A stretch of DNA of 64,000 nucleotides from Phytophthora quininea (taxonomy: Eukaryota; Oomycota; Peronosporomycetes; Peronosporales; Peronosporaceae), in contig JAAVTG010000637.1 of assembly GCA_011947345.1 (NCBI GenBank), positions 124,001-188,000 of the forward strand, given 5' to 3'. Under the pieces are notes generated by a model. The model searched no databases. It saw only the letters and a program-made list of their open reading frames with translations, and was not told where the DNA came from. Each line of letters begins with the position of its first letter. Position 1 is the first letter of the stretch. This document shows positions 21,597-34,715 of the stretch, in pieces. The translations under genes were made by a program, and so were the position numbers.

Positions 21597-24500
21597 CATT
21601 GTGCGTCCCGGCATTTGTAGCAGCCCCTCCTTCAGATGCGATTCTAGTTTCAGATAATAGCTTTGCCTTTCACTGAAGCACAATCATCACTGTAAGTGGG
21701 GAGCGTGTCGCAGAGTATCGCCTGACGCCACCCTCAAATCGTGGTGAAGAGAAGATCGCGATTGCGTTGGACATTTGCATCATCTCCCAGCTCACCCTTG
21801 ACAAACGTCATCACCTGAAAACCCACGTTTCAGTAGTGGTCGTGAGCAATATATAACTTCGTCAATTTCCACTGATCCCGATTACCATAAACCGTAATGA
21901 AAAATGGACGTTAGAAGGTTTGTAACGGGTACAAGTTGGTGTTGCCTTTCATCTTTATTTTGCGGTAACTGTTCGCACCGACACGAATGGAGAAAACGGC
22001 TCGACGCGCAATTCTCGACAGTGTTGCGGGAGCATTGCCTTCTCCTCAAAGGTCCCTGATGCAACGTTTCGCTCACGATCAGTTACTAATCCATACAACT
22101 CGAGTTTCGACCGATTAAAACCTAAAATGAAGTCACTGCGTAATAGCCCAAGCCCCTGAAGAATCGCGACATTTCCAGGCATGACATGGCTCACGCTCAA
22201 CACCACTTCCGCTTTAGATAAATTGACATTCTCTGTGGACCGCTAGGATTTGGTCGAGGCGCTACTAGCAGGTTACGTCGACGACGGAGAATCGTCATGG
22301 GTGATGTTGGTAGCTGTAGAGGAACCTGCTACTGGTGGCGAATTGTCTTGAGTAAACGATCTAGCAAACTGAAGTCAATCAGCGTGCCGTAACGAAAGTG
22401 GTGTCTAACATGTTGAGAGGCGTGGTGATGCAAGGATTATTTGTGCCATAGTTTTGTCGCGGCAAAAATGATAGTATGGCCAACCCCTGTTTCTTGGCCT
22501 TGCAGCTTTAGAGGGAGATGTTACCTTTAGCGTGCAGCGGTTAAGTAACCGTTCTCAACCGCTCAAACTGCGGAGAATTTCCACAAACAAATTGACCTGC
22601 GCTGATCACACCAATAGTGTATATAGTAAATTTGGACTTCTGGCTTTTTCATTCCAGGGTCAGGTCGTACGACTCCGCTTTTCGAGTTGCCGATTCCAAA
22701 ATGGAATCAGCAGCTTTATTTAAATTAACATCCGAATCTTGTCCCAGCTTACTGAGCAACATACCTAAAAATATATATCAAAAGGCTTAACCTTTGTTGC
22801 CTAAGTTAATTTAATATTTGTCAAATCTTCAATGAATTATACGTCGATCACGAGATCAAGTAAAAAAAAAAGAAAAGGGTAAAAAGGATGGGCCAGAATC
22901 CGACTCCAGAGAACACTCAAAAGGGAAGCTTTCCCGGCAAAATCTGTAAAGAAGACATAGATAAAAGCTACAAAAATGAGTTTAGACAGGGCCAAAACTT
23001 TTTTTTGGTGGTTTTGGGTAGTGCTGCCGGAAACCTCGCGCCGGCCACATAACTCGGCCCCGACGCGGCTTCTGAAGGCGCAGAATAGCTTAAAGTGAAC
23101 CAATAGATCCCGTCAGACTGCTAGCTTAATATCGGAAATCCGTACTTTGGCGTTAAGACCGAAAATGTTTGGAGGGATCTCACCTATTATTATAGGGCCG
23201 ACGGTTGGTCATCCCACATCCATGTGACATGCTGGGTCGTGATTGAACAAACTTTGCGGTATTTCACATATCGTGAGTTAAGCGTACGCCAAAGTCTGTT
23301 CCCTTGGGCGGCTCGTAATGGTGGTGATATGTGTGCCACACACAAAAAATTATGCTCGGTTTCTTGCTGTTTGGGCCGCATTCCACACTTCCGTTTGCTG
23401 TAGCTTTTGCTAGCCGATCCTGTCGACACGGCGGTACGTAGGTTTAGTTGCTCAGAACGCTGGACAGGATCCAGATTTTGAAAGTTCTTAATGTGCTTCT
23501 TTTGATACCGCTATTGCTGCCAATAACTACGGATAGTTCGCGCCATCGGTGGTCGACATTAAGCCGATATTGCAGCTTAGTCAGATCCAAAACTCCTGGT
23601 AGAGTTCGTTGCTGATACAGCGGAAGGATACTTGCCCACATGCCGTGGGTACCTTTCCTGAAACCTGCGGTGTGCTCCAACAATGAAATTAATGTTTGCT
23701 GGTCCAGCATTTCGTCCCGTGTCGCGTTGCCAGACCGTGCGGTTTCTGCTCTTCTCGATTGGAGAGGAGTACTTGACGGGATAGGGGATGTAATTTCCGA
23801 AGACGTTGGAATATCTGGGTTAATTGGCGGCGCACACTGTGAAGCTGGTTCGAGGTGCTTTTATCTGATGTAAGGTTTTTATGAATTGATGTAGCTTTGG
23901 TATCTTTCCGCTTATTGGGCGACACATCAATCTGTTCTGATTTCGAGTCCTCATCCTTTTTGTGTTTAGCATTCTCGTAGATCACGTAAGGAATCTCAAC
24001 GACGCTCAAGAAACTTGTTGCTCTTGCATGTAATGTCCACTAACGTGCAAGGCATGAATGCGTACACGGAGTGATAAACTTGTTTTACGTGCTTGATACC
24101 TAGGGGTTGTAGACGTAAGTCAAATAACTGTTCTTGTAACGCTTTTTCGCTAGGCAAGTTTTCGTTGCCGTTGACGAGTGGGTTATTTTTCGGAGTTATG
24201 ACGCTCGTTGAGATTGCGAGCGGTAAGTCCGAGAGTTTAGTGAGCTGAGAATCGATCGACCAGAGGCTTCGCGCTATCGCACGGTGAAACTGCGCTTTAA
24301 GAGTGAGACTTGGGATTGTTGCGTTTTCTGAGAGCAGTATAGTAAAGTACAGTGGTCACCACTTCACAAAACGACCAGGCCAGGAACTCTGCAGCACGTT
24401 GTTCCACCCTCAACATTTTCAGCAAGGAGAACTCATGTGAGGAAATTCGGTAGTGTTATCATACTCAGGCTCGAGACCAAGATTTTCAACAAAATCTTGC

Positions 24501-27500
24501 AGTGTCAGTTTTTCTTCTGGCCGCTGTTCACTGCGCAGAATAGCCCCTGAATATCATTTCGGTTCGTGTCGTCTCCACGTAGTTTTCCCTCCGCTTTCTC
24601 GGTGCGCATTGGGATCATGTCGTAGGGCATTTCCCACGACCAGTCGATAGGAACTGCTACGCCACTAGGTCGGTACTTCTGCTGCAAGCTTTCATTTTTG
24701 GCTGTACGGCAAGCGGTTAATTAATCTATTATAGCTGCAGCATATATAAACACTGCAAGTCACAAGAGCACATCGGAACAGCGTTACAAAGTCGAAGGCG
24801 CAAACGGTTGGGTTCCTCTTATTGGTAACTCTAACTTTTAAGTTGTGCTAGCAACACAAAAGAAAACCTCAACCATATTGCTTGGTTTTGGGCGAACATG
24901 ATATAAAAACTGTAGCAGACAAATACCTACGATTTGAACGCCAACGTCAATCGAAAGAATTCGGTCGAGGAGTTCCCGTAGTTTAGAGTGAATCGCCTCC
25001 GGTTGACTTGTGGATACTACACGAACAGTTCTGTCAGCTGCTGTTTAGTTGCTGTTCACCGCATAATGATCGCCGCGGCGTATTTGCTCAAGATTAATGT
25101 TGATGGTTTCCTCTTTCTCAGCAGCAGACACTCGGATACTAAACGCTTGTACTTTGTGAACTACAGTAGCAAACATTTCTGCCATAATTGTTCACGGTCG
25201 AAGTTTTTTTCTCCACATCATTTAGTTCTTTCGAAAGGCACTTCGCAAACCAATCACGCACAACAAGATCACTATTTTTCTGTCAGACTCTGGAAAACAT
25301 GGAACGGATCCTGCTTGATAGCAATGGTATCTCCAGATTATTTGTAATGAGATTTGGCATGACAGTGGCGTAATCACACACGTAAAACCTCTCGCCGCCT
25401 GGGTTGGTTGCCAATTTCATGGCTACGCCTTGCAGAAATTGCCTCAGTCTCGTCACGATTTTCCGACCGAGGGAATCCTCTTACCACCACCTGTCCTATT
25501 TCGTTCTGTACGAGTAGCAGTATCCGGACACTAGCAGCTTGTGCTTTACTACCGGCTTCCTCATACACTTTCAGCTAGCCGCAGAACTTTTGCGAGTGAT
25601 CAATGCGAAGCACCTTTTGCACTCAGACGCAGCCATGTTTGCTTCGAGCAATCTGGTACACACTTGCGTCTGGATAGGCCAAACCTGCTGCAAAATCGCG
25701 CTATCTAAGCACCGTTTGGCGGAGAGGTACGATGTAATCAGAGCTGGCAATTTTGCCCTTTTCGATCTCTGAAACAGCAGCTCTTATCGCTTTTGACGAC
25801 GACGCGTGATGTTGTCCGTTGCTTCTGCTAAATCTTTAGTAACCGGCATGCTGTCATACACAAGATTAAAGAAAGATAACGAGATGTCGGACTGGTAGGT
25901 TAGAAGGTAGGGAAATGTTAACACCATCGACTTCGAGGTCAAAAGAGCACGGCAACCCGATCGACAATTGTATCTTGCATAGTTCAATATCATCTTGTGT
26001 CCAACATCATGAACCATTCTCGGCAAATATTATTTTACCTTTGGTTCACACTTACAACCCTCTGTAGGACACACAGCTAGTCGATTCGTGTTCAATACTT
26101 CGGTAGCCCACGTGAAAGTGCGAAGCTGAAACCATACCGACAAGACACTCTTTCGCTGAGTTTCGGGGAGAAATATCGAGGGAGGGAATTTCTTTGTTGC
26201 TATTGCACCTCGCACTGCCGCCCGAGCTGGGTTGGCCCTCGTGGGCAATTCTTCAAGGCGATGCATTTTAGGTTTATCCCTAGCCCACCCTGAGCCATCA
26301 CGTTAGCGCCTCTTCGCTTCCTCCTGGATGAGATCAAGCAGCTATACATTTAAACGTCCGCGGGTCATCACTGCGGTTTGCAGCATCAGAATCGAGCGGA
26401 CAAAGATACCGCGTATCCTGGTACGACATCTTGCTTATCCATGTCGACTAGGAGGTAGTACTGGGCCACACTGGGGACACGATGAGCTCTGCAATCAACG
26501 CTACAGCCAGCCTTTTGCTTCAGATCGATAAGATGATGGAGTATAATGAACCGATGGTCGACCGATACCATCAGCGCTCAAGGTTGAGAGGCGGATCAAA
26601 TGCTTGGGATTTATCGGTGGTATCGCTTGACCGATTTGCTGCCCACGTACTGCAGCGGTAGGCCGTCAGGGTCCCAAAATCTTTTTGCATCAAGTTCCAA
26701 GGTGCTACTGACTAGCCATTTCTCTACGGTCTGTACGAAAGCCGTCGCCAATATGCAGTCATGCGATAGGACAGCAACGTGATTATGATGGTGAGCTCGG
26801 CCCATGATATGTGCGTTATAATGACCATTGATATTAGCTTCGAGGTCGATTTCAGACAGTACGCAAATGCAGCGCTAACGGAGATCAACAACAATTTAAC
26901 CGTGACATCAGCACAGCCTGCATTGCCGTGGGGTGGTGCTTTGGAGGGATTATGTATTACGGGAATTAGTTTTGAACTCCGATCCAACATGAACGCATTC
27001 AAGTCTTAAGTAGGGGTGTTGAGTAGCGTTACACTTACAAAAGAGGCTAACGATGGAGCCTTACTCACACCGCAAAAATATCGTGCCTAACTACTCGCTA
27101 ATGAATTGGGCTCAATGACGGCATTGCTGCTATCATTGCGCATCGCTTCCGCCACGGCTCTTGTTTTCATATTCGCTGGTGCCGATAATTTCCTCATCAT
27201 AGCAAAGGCGGTCCTGAGAGTCCTCAGTGCTGGTGTCTTCGCTGCCACCTCAATCTGACATATCCGATTCAATTTCAAAGAAGCCAATCGCTTCGTTAGA
27301 GCTGCATTTACCTCCTCTCCACTTGCGTGAGATCCCCCAGAAAAATCTTCAGGCTTCGTAGAAAGTATTTGCTCGCTCGGTTTCACCTCCAGACTCACGA
27401 GAGGTTTTTAGTAAAGAAGCTAGGAAAAGGCGAAAGGGTCGACCTCTTCTTGCGCATCTTCGCTGATATTTTCCCTGGCAGCGATTATAAATTACAACTT

Positions 27501-28160
27501 GGACAAATAACCTGAATACAATTTCGACGCAATCTAGACAGCATTTAGTTATGAAAAACAACCTAGGCAGTAGGGTCACGGTAAGTGTTACCTGGAGTTG
27601 GCGCCAAAACGTAAGGTGATTTGTTTACATTTTCAAACAAACGTTGACCTCCCCTCCCCCGGGAATCAACCGCTCGCGATTTCACTTAACAAGGATTAGT
27701 ACGCGTCACCTTTTTGCTATTGGACGCTGCTGTTATGTGTCTGTCGAGATCCGGTGTTCCGGAGATGCAGCCCCGCTGCGTTTAGCTCAGTCAAATCGGT
27801 GCTGCTCCTGGCCAGGGGCAGCAGCCGACGGACACCAGGAGATCGTCGCTAATTAACCTATTCAATAAACGATATCTATTCTGGTAGAACTATCTCCCGG
27901 ACCGATCGATTTTACTTGACTTGGACAGGGGTGCCGCTAGATGAGGTGTCGGGTTTACCGGGTTTGATACTGTAGCGGCTGGTTGCCACTGACGCCTCCG
28001 TCGCGGCGTACGAACTTGGGTTACCATAGAGATTGCCGCCATCTATGTCGACAGTCGTCTGCAACGTAAGAACTCAATAAACTCCCTGACCTTTTCAATT
28101 ATTTGTGTTGTTTCTTGGGGTTTCACTGCTAATCGCAAACTAACTTAACATCCAATATAC

Positions 28161-29067
28161 ATGGGCAGCGTGGCCGTTCGACCTATGCAATCTTTTCGCA
28201 TCGGCCGCCTCACCAGTCCATGGCCGCCACCGTTGCTGCTTGGGGGTTCTGGCAGAAGCTGCCGACTTCTACAGTCACATCCGGGTGGCCGTTCTATGCG
28301 GCGCGTCATCTTCGTTCTGGTTCGGGCGGTCTTGCACTCAGGAACCAACCCGTCTCCGCAAGCTACGTCGCTACCGAACTACATGAACAGCGTGAAGGTG
28401 CTGAACAAGACGCCCGCCGAGCGTCGTTGGAAGACGTACGAAGCACTGTTCTGTACGCCTATTGTAATCCTACGAGTTCGTGACGAAAATGAATCTGGTT
28501 TGTGGTGCCTACTCTTCAAGTGGTTGGAGGCATTTCACGCGTTATACGTCGTTTTCTTGCCCGAAGTCTTGGAATCGGGGTGTCGCTCAACTGTGATGTA
28601 ATGGATCGGTTTATAGCAAGAGTGCTGGAGGTCTTTCAGCCGTGCTTGGTGCAATTGCCGTGGAGTGTAGGCCGTGGTATTCTTACTTGCGTACGCGGTG
28701 TTTATCCTGTCGGAGTTCGGCTTCGAGATTTGGGAGTGGGTTTGCCTAGGCCTGATTGGCATCGGTTTTCTGCTGGAAGTGGCGAACTATCTACTTACAG
28801 ACGGTGAAGTCGGTGGCACGAACGGTTCGGCAGCGAATATCCTTGTGATCAAGATCAGTGGTGGTGTGGTGGCGTAGTGGTGATCGCCGTAGTGAGTCAT
28901 GTGCACCGTTGGTTTGTCACACCCACTTTGGGTCGGTCGCCGAGGAAGATGACGACAGATCGATTTTCGAACGGTGGCTGCAGGACCTGGAGGAACAGAA
29001 ACAGGAGCAGGCAAAGCGGTTGAGCGAGGCGTTCTGGAAGCAAGATGGGGATACTTATCAGAAGTGA
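28161..29067 (+). pseudogene. Broken multi-spanning membrane protein of an oomycete repeat-associated family
   Basis: Consecutive pieces in different frames form one protein-like order: SLPNYMNSVKVLNKTPAERR and KTYEALFCTPIVIL; then RFIARVLEVFQPCLVQLPWS; then a hydrophobic stretch FLLAYAVFILSEFGFEIWEW with VANYLLTDG; then an acidic coiled end EEDDDRSIFERWLQDLEEQK and TYQK-stop at 29067. Frame changes lie near 28595, 28680 and 28880. I recall similar multi-copy 'transmembrane' proteins in Phytophthora, but the name and function are not known to me. The 3' end overlaps the inverted repeat at 29050. Confidence 0.5.
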
Positions 29068-29092
29068 CCCCTTGTGGTCACCAACTTTCAAA
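29050..29092 (+). repeat. 43-bp inverted repeat, left copy
   Basis: Starts GATACTTATCAGAAGTGACC and is repeated exactly in reverse orientation at 30308-30350. It contains the interrupted palindrome GTGACCCCTTGTGGTCAC, and its first 18 bases include the last codons and stop of the membrane-protein remnant. Confidence 0.9.
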
Positions 29093-29562
29093 CGTGGATA
29101 GGGGTAAATGAAATCGCAATTCTATTGGCTGGTTATGTTGAAGTAGAGCTTACTCTTCCTGAAACAACATCCGAATAGAAGACTCTTTTTCAGACATCTT
29201 GCGAATTGTATTGAAAATGACCTAACCCTACCCTAACCCTACTGACGCCCTTTTAGCGTTGTTTGGGAACGAGGAACCAACAACTACTTGTTTGGAATTT
29301 GTTTGGAGGTTCCGCTGAAGCTACTTCTTCTTTCTCGAACAACATTCCGCTGGTTTTTGACCAATTACAGTTTAGCACCTAAAAGAGTTTTCATTTTTGA
29401 TTTTTTTAAAGTTCACCTACAGAGAAAATTTGAAAGTATTCGAGTGCAGTCATACCAGAAAGTACGTGGTCATACAAGAAATGACGAGTTGATACCAAAA
29501 GGGATGATCACATATCCGAAGCTGCCACGTAGCCATTCCAGAATTTCCTGCGCTGGGATTAG

Positions 29563-29800
29563 ATGGGTGTTCAGGAGCTAGCGAAAGAAGGTTACCAAAC
29601 GGCAAACCAAGTGATTAAGAAGGCCACACAGACAGTTTACGAGGCAAGTCTCAAGAAGTTTGCAGAGTTCTGCGTTGAAAATGGTTATCCAGACCCGCGT
29701 AAAGAGCGTCATCACGAGCTTCCTGTCGTCCTAGTGGCGTATTTGCAGAGTGTTTCAGCATCCAGTTCCGTCTCGCTTCAGACAGCGGTGAAGTAGCTCG
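29563..29800 (+). mobile_element. N-terminal fragment of a tyrosine recombinase
   Basis: Open stretch with TQTVYEASLKKFAEFCVENG and RHHELPVVLVAYLQSVSA, which has the helical pattern of the SAM-like core-binding domain of integrase-type recombinases. The catalytic domain does not follow. It lies between the two 43-bp inverted repeats, so it may be cargo or remnant of that element. Confidence 0.4.
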
Positions 29801-30307
29801 AATTACCATTTGCATAGCCGCATTCGGTTTGCTCAGTAGTGTTACGCCCCTGCAGCAGTATTATCGCTCCAGTGTGTTATCTGCCGACTCGTTTACATGG
29901 TCCACCGACGAGAACTCTACACAACAGCGTCAGCCTACACTACAACATCATTCCCTCTTCCCTGTGGCATATATGCCAAACAGCGCAACTCGTACGTGCC
30001 GAACTCGTCGCCCACGGGGCTCTGCAGCAGCAGCACCAGACGCTTCCAGTCCTTCAGCTGTGCACACGGTTACCAGCTTACAGCACACGGAGTTGAGTCA
30101 AGACGTGCCACCTGTCCACAATTCAGCATTAGAACGGGCAGGAAGAGGCAGGGCACCGCACAAACGCACCGCTCTGCTCGATGGTGTCTCGCAGCGGGCG
30201 ACTCACGGCCTCCAGACAAGCCCAGAACACTGCACAATCGCGCGGTGGGTCTTTCAGCTCGCCACAGCACGTTGGAATCCTTCACTTCTGTTTTGAGAAC
30301 TGGTGAC

Positions 30308-30350
30308 TTTGAAAGTTGGTGACCACAAGGGGTCACTTCTGATAAGTATC
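30308..30350 (-). repeat. 43-bp inverted repeat, right copy
   Basis: Exact reverse complement of 29050-29092. The two copies bound about 1.3 kb that carries a recombinase fragment and no intact gene. Confidence 0.9.
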
Positions 30351-31982
30351 TGCAAGATGGCTGTGTGAGCCCGAAACCTCGAGTGGAGAAGTGTGGCTGT
30401 GGAATGAAGCTGTGGCGATTCCAAACGACATGGCGTCGAGGACAGAGGACATAAAGGCGGTGTGGCTCAAGCGCAGCAAGGCCAAGTGTGTGTGACGCGA
30501 AGGGGTGAAGTAAAGCCCTAGAGAAGTGTTCTACGGAGAATAGCTGTAGATGAGAACGAGTGAAGCTCGGGCGAGGGAGATCCGGCCAGGTTAGTTGGGC
30601 TCAGTCGTGAATTTACCGAGGCCACAACAAGCTAGAACTCTTTACCTCTTTAGCTTTTTAGCTTTTTTGCAACCTATCTTCTTGACGAGCAGCTTTACGG
30701 ACGGTTGCCCCGGAGACTCGCGACACTCCGGGTCGGGACGGCCCGCGCTGCTTGTGGACGTAGGACGGTTAGTGGGGTTGCGGTGAAGTTGGATGACATG
30801 AAGGTCACGCTTCGTTCTGCGCTGTTTGTATCGAAGTAATTAAAACTAGAGTCGGGTGCACAAAATCAACGCCCAAATTGGCGAGGAATTGTTTTGTCGC
30901 TGCTACTCCATGGTGTTGTACTCTGTACTTCGTCAACGACATGTTCGCGAGGATGCTCAAGGTCAAGCGTATAATTGCTTCGATAGTCCCTGTCGTTATC
31001 TATGTCGATTGAGCCGCCACCATTTTTGACAGTATCTGCATGTACGTCATTAAAGGCAAACGGATCCACTCTGGAATCGGCGTATGCATGTTGTGTAAAC
31101 AGCTACATGCATGTAACCTATGTACTTGTGGAGCCGGTTCTATCCAAGATTCTTGATATGATTCTGAGAGAGAAATAAACGGATAAAGCTATTAAATTGA
31201 ATATCTGTGAGCTACGGACGCAGCTCCAAACTCGCTGAGGCAGGATCTTTCTTGCAAAGCCTTGCTGCATGAAAACCGAATGGGGTCAGCTCGTCCTTGA
31301 ACTCTCATCGCTATTATGGCAGGTAAGCTCATTTGATCTCACATTCGGCCGCATTTTGGGTTATGTGTATGCGACGTCTCCAAATCTGTTGTGGCTGTCA
31401 CACACGATTCCAGAGTATATTCTAAAGTCCAATAGGTGCGTTTGAATTAACTGCGTTGAGCAATGCATTTGATACTGTAAACACTGCGTTATACCAAATT
31501 CTACGTTCACTAATCACACAAGGGCTAGCATATCAACAAACAAACGAACTACCTGTTAATTATATAGTCGTTTCCAAAACAAAAATAACGAACTTTCACG
31601 GTCACATTGGCTTTTTCGTTCACGAGAAAATAAGCCAAGAACATGGCAAATTCTGCTGAATTGTTTTAGCTAACTTTTCTTATGCAAAAGTAGTATCAAT
31701 TAGAATTAGTCTATTATTATAATATCAATTCTTACGTGGTTCACAGAGATGTGCAGTGCAATTATATATTAAAATCTCATCAATTTACCCCCAAAAAAAA
31801 AAATGTTCATACGTTGCATCGGATAACACAAGGAAGTGGCTGCTGCTACAAACACTTTAGCAAATAATTAGGCCAATTTTTCCGTATAACCCGAACCGCA
31901 ACAGCGTTAATTTTTCGACAGATACACTGAGTCTAAATTTAAAATCTACTACTGAGTGAGGGGAATCATTCATTTTCGAGCT
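30351..31982. other. Unassigned repeat-like sequence
   Basis: 30351-30800 is G/C-richer than its surroundings and could be part of an LTR retroelement (a polyprotein-end-like frame NDMASRTEDIKAVWLKRSKA lies at about 30427-30495), but no LTR pair is seen. 30850-31980 is AT-rich without recognised features. Confidence 0.3.
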
Positions 31983-33170
31983 ATGCGTTCTCAATGGCGG
32001 CGTCCAAGGGCTCTGAGCGGAAGTGATGAAAGTCTCTACGTGGACTCTTCTGGCGACAGCAGCAGCAGGGTGTTTAGCAGCATCTCTCACGGCCCTTCAA
32101 GCACGCGCAGCCACGGCGAGAGCAGTACCGCTAGCCTCAGATCACAGACAGACAATGTGGTGGTGGCATCACTAGACACATTCAACCAGGATGTCACAGC
32201 GGACACGTGACCACGACACCATCGAGTACACTCTGAAAAGGTTTGAGGGGTCTACGACTTCTGGAATGCACTCGAGGCGGCCTTTGAGCAATTCGTTTCT
32301 TTATTGTTATTTTTGTATTCATGATAAACGAAAGACTAATGAAATTTCTGACGGCAAGTATCAACTGGATATCAAACAGAACTACGCTGTCTGGACTATG
32401 AATTCTGTCGCTGACCGCAACCGAGTTCAGCGCAACAATGCAGCCTAAACTGGCCACGCTCCAGTTTTGTTTGAGGAAGCGTTGAAGTACTACACGAAGA
32501 CGTATACGTGTACGCACGGAGGCTCCTTCAAATCTCGTGGCCAAGGCAATCGAGCGAATCACACTGTCAGATTATCTACCTAGCTGACCTTAACGCCGTA
32601 CGCTCGTGTACTCACGATGGAGAGTACAGTGGTCGCGTGAACTCGCACATTGCAACACACAACCACCCAGTGACTGTCGATGTATTTTATTCGTTCGTCT
32701 AATCGCGCAAGATCACGTGGCAGAGAACTCTTGGTGCTGTCGCTGTCAAACTATGTTAAAAGGTATGTTTTTTTAATTGCAGGTATCATTAGTTTGCCTT
32801 CGTGGCTACAGACAAGTTTGATGTTGGTGCGTTCGCGCAACATTCATTGCTTGATGGTGAAAGCAGTGATACAATGGCTTCTGCCTTTTAACCGTTCAAG
32901 AAAAACAATTTGACTTGGAAAGTTGTTGGTGTTGGAGACAGTTTCACTGAGATTCCTTTTCTCGGAGGTGAGTTGCCACATGCAACAATTATCCTGTGTC
33001 TTTTCACGTGATCAATTACCAAGATTGAAGTTAGCAAGGGTGGGTATGGTTTTACCAGCTTTGGGGAGGAAAACCTCAAGAACATATTCACGCTAATAGT
33101 GCGGGAAAAAGTGAAACAGGATTCGATCGCTATCACAAAGCGGTGAAACGCTTTGCGCGAAGAAGAAAGT
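31983..33170 (+). mobile_element. Decayed MULE (Mutator-like) transposase, N-terminal part
   Basis: Plus-strand pieces in several frames follow the order of oomycete MULE transposases: Ser-rich start (31983), YTCTHGGSFKSRGQGNRANH (WRKY/FLYWCH-like zinc-binding start) near 32500, then KNNLTWKVVGVGDSFTEIPF and ATIILC near 32900-33000, matching the 'TDKxFxE' part of the catalytic core, then GYGFTSFGEENLKN. Many stops and shifts; inactive. Confidence 0.6.
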
Positions 33171-34715
33171 GTTTTGGGCTAACTTCTTAAACACTAATAT
33201 GCGTGTCTGTCGCCATGTCAGTTACAAAATACGAACTTCTGATTGGCTAAAATATTAACTTATCTAAGTGCATATAAGTACACAGCCACAGCGACTACAG
33301 TATTTAGTCTCAGTCACACTGTAAACGATACGGTTGCCAAGTTAGCGTTCACAGGAATTCGTTTGAGTGTGATTAATTTTAAACTCAGACTAATTTGAGT
33401 GGTAAAATTAGGCACACTATGATTAATTAACATCTCGTTGAAATGAGTCACACAATTGCTTCAGTAGAAGGAGGGAGTGTATCAATTTGCCGCACCCTTT
33501 TCGGTACTGTCAAGGATATCAATTGCCCGAAAAACTGGTTAGGAAATTTCGTCGCGATCTCTTGTAAATGGGAAAAGAGCTGCCCCGTTCTCCAAACGCC
33601 ATCAACGTCAAACGAAAGCCCACAGCGGATCATAGCTTTTCGAGCGTGCTGACCAAAGCCTTCTTTTCCAACGGGCTTGCCACAGAATGGGTGCATGTGA
33701 GCTGAGCACGTCGGACATTGGTGCACGAAACTAACCAAGAGTCCGCATCCCCGCCCGGTGCAAGTTGTTCGACCATAGAGCTCGTACGGCTAGGAATCCA
33801 TAAAGCGATTTTGAAAATGAATTTCAGGGGAATGCCAAAGCTCGGAGGGGCTTTAGAGGTTTCAACGAGAGTTTCACAAGGCAGTAGAGGTTTCAGGTAG
33901 AATTGCTGCACTTGCCCCATAGTGTGGTGTGGGTTTCATGAGACTGCAGAGGCTAAATTTGTAATTTTATATAAATTTAGAGTATTATCAAAATAATTAT
34001 ACGCTTTTGTGGCCAAAACTGTAGTTTGTGTCTAATAAAGGCAAAATAATAACCCGCTGCTCCTTTGTGTGTCGTGTTGAGGGTAAGTGGGAAGCCCATT
34101 GTTATGGACGACCTGTTCTTGCATTACCGAGATAAAACGCGGGCACCGTCAGTTGCTGCGGGGACTCGAATCCACGCGGTGAGAGCAGACCGGGCCAGTC
34201 TTTCCGATTGCGCTAGTTTAAGTGCGCGATATAGGTGTCAACATTATTGCACTCATAGTAATTTTGAAACCACCAATTTCTTGCTCACAGGTATTAGTCT
34301 CACTTACTTGTTGTCTCACCAGTTTCGAGCTCATACTATTTTTTTGCACAGACCAGTAACCGTAGTCACTGTACTGAGATAGTGTTCTGAACAAGTTTAG
34401 AAGTATCTATAATTCTGAAACATACACATTATAACTACTACCCAACACACAAGATTATTTGTTCATATTTGTTCGATGAGCGTTGTCATTCTCGGCGCCA
34501 ATATCCTGCGGCAAGTCACCGCCTTCATGCACTTGCTGTTCACGCTGAACAGGCTTTTTAATTGAGCCTGAAAGACAAATATAATATCTGACCAACAACA
34601 GACGGCTGGGAAATTATCAGTACATTAAGAAAAAGATAAGCAATATAAAACGGAGGGGGCGGGCTGGCTTGTCGAAAACAAATAATGGAATTGTAAGTCG
34701 ATATGGTGTGCGTAT
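33171..34715. other. Sequence separating two MULE parts
   Basis: AT-rich. A minus-strand stretch (33443-33920) contains CPTCSAHMHPFCGKPVG, a zinc-binding-like cluster of Cys and His that recalls transposase C-termini, but I cannot name the family. A tRNA-like Pol III box pair lies at 34162-34215. Confidence 0.3.
34162..34215 (-). other. tRNA-like A and B boxes (possible SINE or tRNA relic)
   Basis: On the minus strand TAGCGCAATCGG (34215-34204) matches the Pol III A box and GGATTCGAGTCC (34173-34162) resembles the B box, at tRNA-like spacing. Acceptor, D and anticodon stems do not fold into a proper tRNA and U33 is absent, so I do not call a functional tRNA. Confidence 0.35.

Larger units (their letters stand above)
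20271..28160. other. AT-rich repeat graveyard
   Basis: About 7.9 kb with only short, unrelated open frames on both strands. A plus-strand piece near 20700-20850 reads acidic text followed by VNCPICQDVV, faintly RING-like. Minus-strand pieces at 21882-22206 and 23444-24009 look like debris of a retroelement polyprotein or other element but match no motif I can name. Two structured items are listed separately (hairpin 21312-21380, pyrimidine tract 21562-21596). I see no functional gene. Confidence 0.4.

Noticed and set aside
29221..29244. Telomere-like CCTAACCCTACCCTAACCCTA, and GGGTAGGGTAGGGTAGG at 36299-36316
   Set aside because: Too short and the unit (mixed 5-7 bp) differs from the oomycete TTTAGGG telomere; treated as simple sequence.
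34204..34215. A functional tRNA gene
   Set aside because: A and B boxes exist, but acceptor and D stems do not pair and the anticodon loop lacks U33.
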